Below, piece after piece: positions 22,871-30,415 of a stretch of 64,000 nucleotides of DNA. A program made the position numbers and the translations under genes. This DNA comes from Salisediminibacterium halotolerans (lineage in GTDB: Bacteria > Bacillota > Bacilli > Bacillales > Salisediminibacteriaceae), in the NCBI RefSeq assembly GCF_003814815.1, contig NZ_RKQQ01000004.1:221872-285871 (forward strand), in the 5' to 3' direction. The stretch's first letter is position 1. The number at the start of each line of letters is the position of its first letter. Below the pieces are notes generated by a model. The model worked only from the letters and a program-made list of their open reading frames with translations. It was not told where the DNA came from and searched no databases.

Positions 22871-24190
22871 ATGAATCAACGGCGTTATGATCTGATCGGG
22901 ATCGGCATCGGCCCGTTTCATCTCGGCATGGCGGCTTTAACAGAAGAGGTCGGCGACATTGACGCGCTGTTTCTTGACGAAGATGAAGAATTTCAGTGGC
23001 ATCCCGGAATGCTTTTAGAAGGCGCGGATTTACAAGTGCCGTTTTTGGCAGACTTGGTCACGTTTGCCGATCCGACGAACCGGTTCAGCTTTTTGAATTA
23101 CTTGCATCAGCACAACCGGTTGTATCAATTTTACTTTTTCAACCGTTTTGATATTCCGCGCCGGGAATACAATGATTACGCTCAGTGGGTCGCTCATCAG
23201 CTTTATTCCTGCCAGTTTGCCCGCCGCGTCATCGATGTGATTGATCATGACAATGAAGACGACCCTTTTTATGAAGTCGTGACGGAACATCCAAAGACAA
23301 AGGCACAGACAGTTTATTATGCCAAGCACGTATCGCTTGGAACAGGGAGCAAACCGGCTGTTCCCGAAGGATTGCGCCATTTGCCGGAAAATGATGTGAT
23401 TCACTCCAGCCGGTTTTTGGATTCTAAGGAAACGATTTTAAACAGCGGGCATGCGGTCGTTTTAGGTTCCGGCCAGAGTGCCGCAGAGCTGTTTCTTGAG
23501 CTTTTGCAAAACCAGCGGTATACTCAGCCGCATATAAGCTGGCTCACGCGTTCTTCAGGTTTTTTTCAGCTTGAAGCGGGAAAAATCGGCTTGGAATTTT
23601 TTTCGCCTGACTTTGTCGATTATTTTTATCAGCTTCCTTATGAAAAACGGATGGATGAAATCCCGTTATTAACCCGGCTGCGAAACGGTGTGGAAGAACA
23701 GACGCTGCACAAAATTTACGATCTGCTCTACCACCGATCGGTTGAAAACGGCGAGCCGAATGTGACGATCCAAGGCCACACAGAAGCACTTAAAGCTGAA
23801 AAACTCGAAAACGGCCGCTATCGTCTTCACTGCCGCGAGTGGCAGGAAGAAGAGACCTTTTCGACCGATGCGGATAAAATTATTCTTTCAACCGGCTATA
23901 AGCCGCACATCCCGGATTGGTTCACGAAGTTTGCGGACAAGATTGAATGGGAAGATGACGCGAATTATAAAGTGACACGTGATTACCAGCTCGTGTTTAA
24001 AACGGCCCGGCCGCACCGCTTTTTTACGCTGACGGACTTGCTTCATTCCCACGGCATCGGCGCAACCAATCTTGCGCTCTCTGTGCAGCGTAATGTGACG
24101 ATTATTAATACGATTGCGGGCCGAACGGTGTATCCAGAGCAGCGCAACACGGTCTTTCAACAATTCGGCGTCAAAAACAAACCGGAGTAA
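22871..24190 (+). CDS. Lysine N6-hydroxylase / L-ornithine N5-oxygenase family protein
   Basis: A 439-residue flavin-dependent N-hydroxylase of the IucD/SidA/PvdA family. FAD site DLIGIGIGPFHLGMAAL, WHPGMLLEGADLQVPFLADLVTFADPTN, NADPH site VVLGSGQSAAELFLELL, and the C-terminal ATGYKPH-type motif LSTGYKPHIPDW. Such enzymes hydroxylate the side-chain amine of lysine or ornithine as the first step of hydroxamate siderophore synthesis. No siderophore synthetase lies nearby. The ATG follows AAAGGAGGGCACCGC and the gene starts 13 bp after the methyltransferase. Confidence 0.92.
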   Translation: MNQRRYDLIGIGIGPFHLGMAALTEEVGDIDALFLDEDEEFQWHPGMLLEGADLQVPFLADLVTFADPTNRFSFLNYLHQHNRLYQFYFFNRFDIPRREYNDYAQWVAHQLYSCQFARRVIDVIDHDNEDDPFYEVVTEHPKTKAQTVYYAKHVSLGTGSKPAVPEGLRHLPENDVIHSSRFLDSKETILNSGHAVVLGSGQSAAELFLELLQNQRYTQPHISWLTRSSGFFQLEAGKIGLEFFSPDFVDYFYQLPYEKRMDEIPLLTRLRNGVEEQTLHKIYDLLYHRSVENGEPNVTIQGHTEALKAEKLENGRYRLHCREWQEEETFSTDADKIILSTGYKPHIPDWFTKFADKIEWEDDANYKVTRDYQLVFKTARPHRFFTLTDLLHSHGIGATNLALSVQRNVTIINTIAGRTVYPEQRNTVFQQFGVKNKPE

Positions 24191-24194
24191 TCAT

Positions 24195-24228
24195 AAAACC
24201 AGCAGCCAAAGACGGCTGCTGGTTTTAT
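24195..24228. terminator. Bidirectional terminator
   Basis: A perfect 13-bp stem AAAACCAGCAGCC / GGCTGCTGGTTTT with a 6-nt loop between convergent genes. Confidence 0.93.
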
Positions 24229-24668
24229 TGATTCATTAAGCGTTTGACGCGTTCTTCATGCTCTAAAAACATGATAAATGTATCCATCGCTTTTTTCGGT
24301 TCACTCTGCAAATCGTGGATATAGCGGTCGATCAATTCTTGATTTAACAGCGAACTGTTTTTAACCCGTTCTTGCATGTATACGTAGCTCTCGGATCTCA
24401 TATCATTTGTAAGAAATTTAGACTCTTTAAATAACGCCATCCCGACTGCGCCCAAGACAGCGAATAACAGCAAAAACCAAACCATTTCCGCGCCGGAGGG
24501 AACATGAACGAGCAGAAAATATAAATTAAATACAGAAGATATGATTAACGGGATCGCAATCGCCCCGTAGAGAAGGCTTTTTTTCATTTTCGGTGCAAGC
24601 ATTTTTTGCAGCGCATCGACTTCGTGTTTGACATATGCAGAAAACCGCTCTTTAGATTCAGATGCCAC
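24225..24668 (-). CDS. DUF5392-type small membrane protein
   Basis: A 147-residue protein with a helical N-terminus, two central membrane segments (LLYGAIAIPLIISSVFNLYFLLV and WFLLLFAVLGAVGMALF, about residues 30-80) and a helical cytoplasmic tail rich in Glu/Lys/Arg. It resembles the uncharacterised YwnF/DUF5392 family. The second GTG is taken as start because GAGGTG lies six bases ahead of it and itself includes the first GTG. Confidence 0.65.
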   Translation of the reverse strand: MASESKERFSAYVKHEVDALQKMLAPKMKKSLLYGAIAIPLIISSVFNLYFLLVHVPSGAEMVWFLLLFAVLGAVGMALFKESKFLTNDMRSESYVYMQERVKNSSLLNQELIDRYIHDLQSEPKKAMDTFIMFLEHEERVKRLMNQ

Positions 24669-24745
24669 GGTAATCACCTCACTTCGTTAGATAACCTCAT
24701 TTTCATATATTTCCCGTTCTTTGGCAACTTAGATGCACTTTTAGT

Positions 24746-24780
24746 TAGTGCCCACTATCAATAAACACTATTAATAAACA
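24746..24780 (+). promoter_or_regulatory. Palindrome and 13-bp tandem repeat upstream of the molybdoenzyme operon
   Basis: TAGTG-CC-CACTA (24746-24757) runs into two direct copies of CTATYAATAAACA (24755-24767 and 24768-24780, 12/13 identical). They lie just upstream of the TGTGA-N6-TCACA box. Such an arrangement suggests a second regulator; the AACACTA element recurs in front of the next operon. Confidence 0.45.
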
Positions 24781-24784
24781 CAAA

Positions 24785-24800
24785 TGTGATTTAATTCACA
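24785..24800. promoter_or_regulatory. Fnr/CRP-type box (TGTGA-N6-TCACA)
   Basis: TGTGATTTAATTCACA is a perfect match to the palindrome bound by Fnr of Bacillus (and by CRP-like proteins generally). It lies 183 bp before the molybdoenzyme start codon. A TATAAT hexamer sits at 24864-24869 without a good -35, but the box centre is then about 83 bp from its start point, so the dependent promoter is uncertain. Confidence 0.65.
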
Positions 24801-24982
24801 AAAAAGACATTGTTTCTTTGCTCTCTATTCACATTTGCGGCGCTGATGGAAGATGATTACTTATATAATTGAATATAAGAAGTCTGTTAACAAGGTAATA
24901 TTTATGTAGGGGAAGAGATGCAATCGTAACTTTCTGAAGAGGTTGTTTTGGGAGTTAATCATGAATTTTGGAGGTGGCGAAG

Positions 24983-27535
24983 TTGAAATTATCACGCAGA
25001 AATTTTTTGAAAGCATCAGCAGTTACAGGACTTTTTGCAGCAGGGGCAAGTCAAAAAGGTCCAGTTATGAATGCGTTCTCAACGGCTGCGAACGCTGAAG
25101 AAGAAAATGTCGAACAAGGAGAGTGGATACCGAGTGTCTGTCAAGGCTGCACAGCTTGGTGTGCAGTTGAAATTTACCGTATTGATGGGCGGGCGACGAA
25201 AGTCAGAGGTAATCCGAATGCGAAAGCGAACCACGGTCATTCGTGTGTCCGTTCGCACTTAGGGTTGCAGCAAGTCTACGATCCAGACCGCGTGAAGCAG
25301 CCGATGAAGCGAACAAATCCGAATAAAGGAAGGGATGAAGATCCGGAATTTGTGCCGATTTCTTGGGAAGAAGCGATGGACACGATTGCCGAGAAAATCA
25401 TGGAGCTGCGTGAAAATGATGAGACGCATAAATTTTCTGTTTGGCGCGGCCGTTACACATCGTTAAACGGCATATTATACGGCAATATGCCGAAAATCAT
25501 CGGGTCCCCCAATAACATTTCGCACAGCTCAATTTGTGCCGAATCAGAAAAATTCGGCCGCTACTACACAGAACGTTATTGGGGCTATGCCGATTATGAT
25601 CATGAGAACACGTTATATGAAATATTCTGGGGCGGCGATCCGATTTCGACAAACAGACAGGTGCCGCACACAGCGAGCATTTGGGGCGACTTGAAAAGCC
25701 GGGCGACACTTGCGTGTATTGATCCGCGCCTTTCAACAACTGCTGCCAAATCAGATGAATGGCTGCCGGTGATGCCAGGTGAAGACGGCGCGCTCGCCTC
25801 AGCGATTGCTCATGTGCTTTTAACCGAAGAACTATGGCACAAGCCGTTTGTCGGTGATTTTACGAATGGGGAAAATCAGTTCGTTGCTGGTCAAGAAGTT
25901 GACGAAGATGATTTTGAAGAAATTCAAACCCACGGTTTAGTTAAGTGGTGGAACTTAGTATTAAAAGATGCGACACCGGAATGGGCTGCCGAGCGTTCAG
26001 GTATACCGGAAGATCAAATTTACCGGGTCGCCCGCGGTTTTGGGAAAGCAGCTCCGCGTGCTATTTCTTTTTCGTCCCCGGGATCAAGCATGACCATTCG
26101 TGGCGGGTACACGGCGTTAGCGCAAGCGGCATTGAATGGATTAGTCGGTTCTGCCGATGCAGAGGGCGGTGTTATCAGCAACGGCATTGATGTACCGACA
26201 AACGATTGGCCGGAGATTGATGACTATCTCGATGATATTGCGGAAGCCGGGTTGGAGCGCGAACGCGTTGATCATGGCGGACGCTTAGAACTGCCTGCGC
26301 TAAAAGACAGTGAATCCGGCGGCGTTAAGCCGACGAATACAGTGGCCGACGCGATGTTAAACGAGGATCCTTACAACCTCAAAGTTGTTATGAGTTATTG
26401 GAATAATTTTAATTTCAGCAACCAAGGAACGGAAAGATGGGATGAAGCGTTAGCGAAACTTCCATTTATGGTTCATATGACAGTTAATCCCGCTGAACAG
26501 ACGCATTATGCTGACATTGTTTTACCGGTGCCGCATTCAATGTTTGAACGCTTGAGCCCGGTCGACGGAAGCAACGGAAATCTTCATCGCCACTTGCATA
26601 TGCAAAACAAAGTGATTGAATCGCCATTTGATATTCGTGTTGATGAAACGGAAATTCCATGGATGCTCGGGGAGGCTCTAGAAGAAAAAGGGTTTTCGAA
26701 TTTAATCGATTACTTCCGCAACGAATTTCGTGATCCTGAAACGGGAGATGCGCCGACAAATGCGGAAGAATTTAACTTAATCGCAACGAAGCAATATACA
26801 GAACCGATTTGGGATCCGTCTTTTGAGAAAGACGGAGATACAATCAACGGCTGGGAAGAACTGTTGGAAGTCGGTACGTGGAATACAGCCAAATACGAAT
26901 TCAGACAGAAGTGGGACGGCAACTGGGGAACAGAAACCGGCCAATTTGAGTTTTACAGTGAAACGCTGAAAAAAGCGCTTGAAGAACACGCGGATAAGCA
27001 CGATGCCAGCGTCGATGAAGTGATGGAAGCTTGTAACTTAGAGGCGCGGGGAGAGCTAGCTTATGTTCCGCACTATGAACCGGCAATGAGAGTCGGTGAT
27101 GAAGACGAATATCCATTTATTTTCACCGAGCACCGTTCGAAATTAAACCGCGAAGCTCGTTCAGCGAACACGTCGTGGTACCAGGCATTTAAAGATGTCG
27201 ATATCGGCGATGAAGCTTGGGATGATGTTGCGAAAATAAACCCGAAAGATGCTGATGAACTTGGGATTGAAGACGGTGATGAAGTGAAACTGACAACAGA
27301 AACAGGATCGATTACTGTGAAAGCAAAGCGTTGGGAAGGAACGCGTCCCGGAGTTATTTCGAAGTGTTACGGGCAGGGGCATTGGGCTTACGGCCATATT
27401 GCCTCATTAGATCGTGAAAACCAGATTGCCCGCGGAGGCAATAATAATGACATCCTCGCGCCTGTTCATGAAGCACTCAGTGGAAGCGGTGCAAGGCACG
27501 GCGGACAAACGCGTGTGCGTATTGACAAAGTATAA
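24983..27535 (+). CDS. Molybdopterin oxidoreductase catalytic subunit, ArrA/ArxA-like, Tat-exported
   Basis: An 850-residue enzyme of the DMSO-reductase superfamily. The N-terminus MKLSRRNFLKASAVTGLFAA is a twin-arginine signal. Cys53, 56, 60 and 88 (CX2CX3CX27C) bind a 4Fe-4S cluster. Cys185 in SHSSICAESEK is the likely Mo ligand. Relative to it, Arg157, Tyr158, His181, Ser182, Lys190 and Tyr202 sit at the spacings I recall for the arsenate pocket of Shewanella ArrA (Arg165, Tyr166, His189, Ser190, Cys193, Lys198, Tyr210). The length also fits ArrA. Alternatives are arsenite oxidase ArxA, selenite reductase SrdA or another polysulfide-reductase relative. It starts at TTG, seven bases after GGAGGTG. 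No ars genes are nearby. Confidence 0.9.
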   Translation: MKLSRRNFLKASAVTGLFAAGASQKGPVMNAFSTAANAEEENVEQGEWIPSVCQGCTAWCAVEIYRIDGRATKVRGNPNAKANHGHSCVRSHLGLQQVYDPDRVKQPMKRTNPNKGRDEDPEFVPISWEEAMDTIAEKIMELRENDETHKFSVWRGRYTSLNGILYGNMPKIIGSPNNISHSSICAESEKFGRYYTERYWGYADYDHENTLYEIFWGGDPISTNRQVPHTASIWGDLKSRATLACIDPRLSTTAAKSDEWLPVMPGEDGALASAIAHVLLTEELWHKPFVGDFTNGENQFVAGQEVDEDDFEEIQTHGLVKWWNLVLKDATPEWAAERSGIPEDQIYRVARGFGKAAPRAISFSSPGSSMTIRGGYTALAQAALNGLVGSADAEGGVISNGIDVPTNDWPEIDDYLDDIAEAGLERERVDHGGRLELPALKDSESGGVKPTNTVADAMLNEDPYNLKVVMSYWNNFNFSNQGTERWDEALAKLPFMVHMTVNPAEQTHYADIVLPVPHSMFERLSPVDGSNGNLHRHLHMQNKVIESPFDIRVDETEIPWMLGEALEEKGFSNLIDYFRNEFRDPETGDAPTNAEEFNLIATKQYTEPIWDPSFEKDGDTINGWEELLEVGTWNTAKYEFRQKWDGNWGTETGQFEFYSETLKKALEEHADKHDASVDEVMEACNLEARGELAYVPHYEPAMRVGDEDEYPFIFTEHRSKLNREARSANTSWYQAFKDVDIGDEAWDDVAKINPKDADELGIEDGDEVKLTTETGSITVKAKRWEGTRPGVISKCYGQGHWAYGHIASLDRENQIARGGNNNDILAPVHEALSGSGARHGGQTRVRIDKV

Positions 27536-27557
27536 ATAATAATCGGAGGTGAAACCC

Positions 27558-28241
27558 ATGGGGAAAAACTATGCGATGACGATAGACCTGCAGTCATGTA
27601 TCGGCTGTGCAGCTTGCTCAGTCACATGTAAAAACGAAAACAACACAGATGACGGGATTAACTGGATGCATTTTTTGAAAAAAGAGACAGGGACATTCCC
27701 GAACGTCCGCTATGAATTTATGCCTGCTTTATGCAATCATTGTGACAATGCGCCTTGTATTAAAGCTTGTCCGGTTACAGCAATGTATAAAGATGAAGAC
27801 GGGCTGACGCTTCACGATGCAGATAAATGCATCGGCTGTAAAGCCTGCATGGCAGCCTGTCCGTACGGTGTTATTTCCTATAACAAAGATAATCCGCACG
27901 AATACTGGACGTCAGAGGAAGCTTGGAGTGAACTTTCAGCGACGCCAGCCCACGTCAAACAAGAAACCGGCGAAACTCTTCCGTATTACAATCCGGAGCG
28001 AGCGTACAACTATGAAGCGATCCGAAGCCGCGGCGTTGTGGAGAAATGTCAGCTTTGCGACCATCGTTTAAAGCGCGACGAACAGCCTTACTGTGTTGAG
28101 CGATGCCCATCGGAAGCCATGTATGTCGGTGATTTAAACGATCCGGATGATAAAATTCATGAAATCTTAAAAGATGAGCACAAAACGTTAAAAGACGAAC
28201 TGGGAACGAAACCGAAAGTGTACTATATTAACAGCTTCTAA
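27558..28241 (+). CDS. 4Fe-4S ferredoxin subunit of the molybdoenzyme (ArrB/PsrB-like)
   Basis: A 227-residue iron-sulfur subunit with four Cys clusters: CIGCAACSVTC, CNHCDNAPCIKACP, CIGCKACMAACP and CQLCDHRL...CVERCP. These are expected to hold four 4Fe-4S centres linking the membrane subunit to the molybdenum centre. ENNTDDGINWMHFLKKETGTFPNVRYEFMPALCNHC is close to what I recall of ArrB. It has no signal peptide and is presumably carried out with the Tat substrate. The ATG follows CGGAGGTGAAACCC, 22 bp after the catalytic subunit; a GTG inside the ribosome-binding site is rejected. Confidence 0.93.
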   Translation: MGKNYAMTIDLQSCIGCAACSVTCKNENNTDDGINWMHFLKKETGTFPNVRYEFMPALCNHCDNAPCIKACPVTAMYKDEDGLTLHDADKCIGCKACMAACPYGVISYNKDNPHEYWTSEEAWSELSATPAHVKQETGETLPYYNPERAYNYEAIRSRGVVEKCQLCDHRLKRDEQPYCVERCPSEAMYVGDLNDPDDKIHEILKDEHKTLKDELGTKPKVYYINSF

Positions 28242-28266
28242 ACCGGAATCTAAAAGGAGTGAGAAC

Positions 28267-28893
28267 ATGGAGCCAGAACAGTTGGGAGAATTTCATTATA
28301 AGGCCAATCTCTTCAAAGTGCTCAGTGAACTTTACAAAGAACCTGTTCCTGAGCACCCTGACTGGATTCCTGCGCTGAATGAAGCAGTTGCGGAACTGTA
28401 TCCAGAATTAACACCTTTCGCGGAGAACCTGGAAAAAGAAATTGCAAGTTATCAGTTAATCGAACAAAACAATTCGCTGATGATAGATTATGCTAAATTG
28501 TTTGTCGGTCCGTTTGATTTATTCGCACCGCCTTATGCCTCCGTCTATTTAGAGCAAGGAAGACAGATCGTCGGGGAATCGACGAAAAAGGTAGAGAAAT
28601 TTTACCGGGAAGCGGGGATAGAAAAGGCAGCTGATTTTCATCAGCCTTCGGATCACATTGCGGTTGAGCTGGAGTTTATTTACTACTTGTATTATATGTA
28701 TGCTGAGACAAACGAACTGAGGTATTTAGAGCTGCTGCAAACTTTTGTGACGAGACATTTGCAGATGTGGATTTTTTCATTTACAGATAAGATGAAAAAC
28801 AGCGCAGGGGAAACGTATTACCGGATGCTGGGAGAATTGACCGAACAGATTGCAAATAAAGAATTAGAAGCTGTCGGGTACCCCGTAAAATAG
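28267..28893 (+). CDS. TorD/DmsD-type molybdoenzyme chaperone
   Basis: A 208-residue all-helical chaperone. YAKLFVGPFDLFAPPYASVYLEQG and PSDHIAVELEFIYYLYYMY are the two conserved TorD-family motifs. Such proteins bind the twin-arginine leader and help insert the cofactor before export. Its place inside the operon fits this role for the 850-residue enzyme. The ATG follows AAAAGGAGTGAGAAC, 25 bp after the ferredoxin gene. Confidence 0.93.
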   Translation: MEPEQLGEFHYKANLFKVLSELYKEPVPEHPDWIPALNEAVAELYPELTPFAENLEKEIASYQLIEQNNSLMIDYAKLFVGPFDLFAPPYASVYLEQGRQIVGESTKKVEKFYREAGIEKAADFHQPSDHIAVELEFIYYLYYMYAETNELRYLELLQTFVTRHLQMWIFSFTDKMKNSAGETYYRMLGELTEQIANKELEAVGYPVK

Positions 28894-28939
28894 TCCGTCT
28901 CCCCATGTATTAATTAATGAACGAAGGAGGGAGTCATTA

Positions 28940-30097
28940 ATGACAGAGAAACTGAGTTTTAACAAAACGACGATTGCAGTAATTGCTGTATTGTTAGTGG
29001 TTGTTGCTGCCGGTGTATTCGCAATGGTGAATACACTTATACAAGGACAGGTTCTGTTTGGTTCGTCAGATCAAGTGCCGTGGAATCTCTTGATTGTTGC
29101 TTATGTATTTCTAGCGCTAATGGCCAGCGGTATGTGTATGTTTGCTTCTGGAGCCCACTTATTTGGTTTTGAGAAGTATCAATTTTTAGGCAAACGTTCG
29201 ATATTTTTAGCGTTAGCGGTGTTAATTCCAGGGTTGGTTGTGCTCGCAATGGATCTTGGAAGATTGGACCGGGTGTATTATTTTATCACTTCCCCGAACT
29301 TGCAGGCGCCAATGTGGTGGATGGGAGCAACGTACGGCATTTATGTTGTGCTCTTACTTGCTGAGTTTATTGCAATGCATGTAAAAAATGAAAAGGTAAT
29401 GCATTATCTTTCGTATTTCACGCTCGTAGGGGCGGTAGCGGCAACTAGTATTCTCGGCGGTATTTTTGCTACAGCTGTTCAGCGGCCGCTATGGTACGGC
29501 GGATCTACAAGCGTCTTCTTCGTGCTTTCAGCATTATTAACCGGTGTTGCAGCGTTAAGTATATTCGTTTACTTTACGCAAAAGTCACTTTTCAAACAAG
29601 CGTCTGAAAATGTATCATACGCGCTGAGCGGGCTGTCAAAACTTTTAGGGGTGCTCCTCGCTGTCGCTCTCGGGTTTAATGCTTGGAAGCTGATCACGAT
29701 GTTTTATACCGGAACGCCTGATTTTGCGATGATCTTTAATGGTGAATATGCACTTCTCTATTGGGGAGGAGTTATCACGATCGGTTTAGTCATTCCGTTA
29801 ATCGCGCTCATTGTTTCGCGTTCTCCGGTAACGATGGTAGTTGCGAGTTCGTTCGCTCTGATCGGGATGTTTATCGATAAGTACGTAACCGTTATCGGCG
29901 GTCAACTCGTTCAGCCTTTCGGACAGGAGATGGCAGTTTATTCAACAACAGTGACAGAATGGCTGATTTTTATAGGGGCAATGGCTGCCACAGTAGTTAT
30001 ATATATGCTGGGAATTAAATATTTATCATTGGATGATCACGATCCTCATCAATTGAAAGACGAAAAAGAAGACCGAACTGCGGCAGAAGCATTGTAA
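28940..30097 (+). CDS. NrfD/PsrC-type membrane anchor (quinol-interacting) subunit
   Basis: A 385-residue integral membrane protein with about ten hydrophobic segments. FASGAHLFGFEKYQFLGKRSIFLALAVLIPGLVVLAMDLGRLDRVYYF is typical of NrfD-family subunits, which exchange electrons between menaquinol and the ferredoxin subunit. The C-terminal tail is charged and cytoplasmic. It is the last gene of the four-gene unit and is followed by a strong terminator. The ATG follows GAAGGAGGGAGTCATTA. Confidence 0.92.
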   Translation: MTEKLSFNKTTIAVIAVLLVVVAAGVFAMVNTLIQGQVLFGSSDQVPWNLLIVAYVFLALMASGMCMFASGAHLFGFEKYQFLGKRSIFLALAVLIPGLVVLAMDLGRLDRVYYFITSPNLQAPMWWMGATYGIYVVLLLAEFIAMHVKNEKVMHYLSYFTLVGAVAATSILGGIFATAVQRPLWYGGSTSVFFVLSALLTGVAALSIFVYFTQKSLFKQASENVSYALSGLSKLLGVLLAVALGFNAWKLITMFYTGTPDFAMIFNGEYALLYWGGVITIGLVIPLIALIVSRSPVTMVVASSFALIGMFIDKYVTVIGGQLVQPFGQEMAVYSTTVTEWLIFIGAMAATVVIYMLGIKYLSLDDHDPHQLKDEKEDRTAAEAL

Positions 30098-30114
30098 TGT
30101 TTGCGATGAATTTG

Positions 30115-30153
30115 ACCTTGTATGCGGAGATAACCTCTGCGTACAAGGTTTTT
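30115..30153 (+). terminator. Intrinsic terminator of the molybdoenzyme operon
   Basis: A 15-bp stem ACCTTGTATGCGGAG / CTCTGCGTACAAGGT with one mismatch, then TTTTT. Confidence 0.92.
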
Positions 30154-30196
30154 AAATTGTATTTAGAAAATAGAACAACCTGAATTTGCCGAAGTT

Positions 30197-30216
30197 AACA
30201 CTACTTAAATAGTGTT
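30197..30216. promoter_or_regulatory. Palindrome AACACTA-N6-TAGTGTT (candidate operator)
   Basis: Perfect 7-bp arms in the 320-bp AT-rich region before the second operon. The same AACACTA half-site occurs at 24764-24770 ahead of the molybdoenzyme, so a shared regulator is possible. Confidence 0.45.
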
Positions 30217-30361
30217 TGTTACAAAATGTATACAATCTCGACACATCATATTCGAAACTTTACGTGAACAACTGCACAAAGATTTGATATTATTATGTTA
30301 AATAATTATTTATTTATTAAGCTATCTGATGTTCGAGTGAAACATTTTTTTAAAAAAACTA

Positions 30362-30377
30362 TGTGATAACGTTCACA
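30362..30377. promoter_or_regulatory. TGTGA-N6-TCACA box (Fnr-like, also a near-match to a CcpA cre site)
   Basis: TGTGATAACGTTCACA has perfect Fnr-type half-sites. Because it contains a central CG it also matches the catabolite-response consensus TGWAANCGNTNWCA with one mismatch. It lies only 39 bp before the start codon of the flavoprotein gene, a position better suited to repression than to activation. Confidence 0.55.
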
Positions 30378-30415
30378 AGAAAATGCTGGGATTATTACAC
30401 GGAAGGGTGAAGATA

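Noticed and set aside
24983..27535. Assimilatory nitrate reductase or formate dehydrogenase assignment for the molybdoenzyme
   Set aside because: No selenocysteine or FdhF-type motif, presence of a Tat leader, NrfD and TorD partners, and an ArrA-like pocket all argue against these.
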